DNA of 64,000 nucleotides from Diplonema papillatum (taxonomy: Eukaryota; Euglenozoa; Diplonemea; Diplonemida; Diplonemidae): contig JAPJBO010000055.1 of assembly GCA_030068145.1 (NCBI GenBank), positions 186,001 to 250,000 of the forward strand, written 5' to 3'. Positions 63,618 to 64,000 of this stretch are shown here, piece after piece. A program made the position numbers and the translations under genes. The notes under the pieces were generated by a model. That model was not told where the DNA came from, searched no databases, and saw only the letters and a list, made by a program, of their open reading frames with translations. Positions within the stretch are counted from its first letter, which is position 1, and the number at the start of each line of letters is the position of its first letter.

Positions 63618-64000
63618 GGTGCTCCAAGCTCGAGGTCTGAGTACCGCCACAGACTGGAGCGCTCAATGCTGATCAGCCCATAGACTGGAGCGCTGCGGCG
63701 AGTGCGAAGCTGGACAACGAAGGAATCGCGAGGTGCTGTTCAAGGCACCACCCCCAATTGAACACGGACCACCACTCGCAACCTGCGGGAGTATCAGCGA
63801 TTCCTTGAAACTGAAGGAGGCGTGGCCGCCTTTCACAGCAGGTGTCACACCCGCACACGCTGGTCACGCGGACTCCATCGCGCATGTAAGGAGTAACTCC
63901 TAGGGTCTCTGTTTGTTTTATATTTTCTTCTATTTTCCCCGCCTTGGTGGACGTGTTTCGGTACCTGCAACACGGGAGCCAAAAGCTTCACGTGTTCGGC
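63618..64000. other. Window end: intergenic and family E repeat start
   Basis: A 16-bp phrase (AGACTGGAGCGCT) occurs twice at 63650-63695. From about 63960 (GGTACCTGCAACACGGGAGC) the family E repeat begins and is cut by the window edge. Confidence 0.5.

Overview
This is nuclear DNA of a eukaryote, most likely a microbial one with a repeat-rich genome. Genes are split by GT-AG introns (several only about 30-80 bp). Exons are GC-rich and encode low-complexity proteins with long single-residue runs (Gln, His, Pro). The rest is packed with simple repeats, minisatellites, nested transposons and a complete LINE. The standard genetic code fits all readable genes. An alga or alveolate relative seems plausible, but that is only an impression and no marker in the window settles it. 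There are no bacterial operons, CRISPR arrays or tRNA genes that I can support.

Layout. 1-11 kb is accessory DNA: foldback repeats, a MITE carrying about 100 copies of TAG, a 3.07-kb DNA transposon with TTAGGG-starting inverted ends and a decayed transposase, and short interspersed elements. 11.3-17.1 kb holds a disordered poly-Gln/Ser protein gene (minus strand), two partial duplicates of it fused to other sequence (one to an HMG-box-like exon), and an 18S rRNA fragment. 17-23 kb is mostly dispersed repeats with a relic reverse transcriptase. 23.4-27.2 kb is a coiled-coil protein gene (minus strand) whose three exons join in phase; one intron hosts a transposon carrying a 31-bp minisatellite. 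27.6-29.4 kb is a 39-bp minisatellite abutting the C-terminal end of a hAT-type transposase. 30.6-38 kb holds degenerate repeats, a two-rhodanese protein gene with partial tandem duplications of its 3' end, and a 331/322-bp tandem array. 39.4-42.2 kb is a transposon nested in another transposon, the inner one carrying a 41-bp minisatellite. 44-44.3 kb is the 3' end of a small gene. 44.6-52.5 kb is a complete, apparently intact LINE (OTU protease, APE endonuclease, reverse transcriptase, RNase H; separate ORF1 with a Tudor-like end) bounded on both sides by (TG)n, preceded by a 5'-truncated sister copy. 52.8-57.7 kb is a multi-exon poly-His/poly-Pro coiled-coil gene (minus strand). 59.1 kb has an orphan MFS-transporter exon. 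59.4-62.0 kb is an 865-residue disordered-protein ORF. The remainder is dispersed repeats.

The cellular genes have no recognisable common pathway. The coherent stories are genomic: microsatellite-associated LINE insertion, transposons that carry and expand minisatellites, exon duplication and shuffling around the poly-Gln gene, and low-complexity tracts sitting at likely 3' splice sites.
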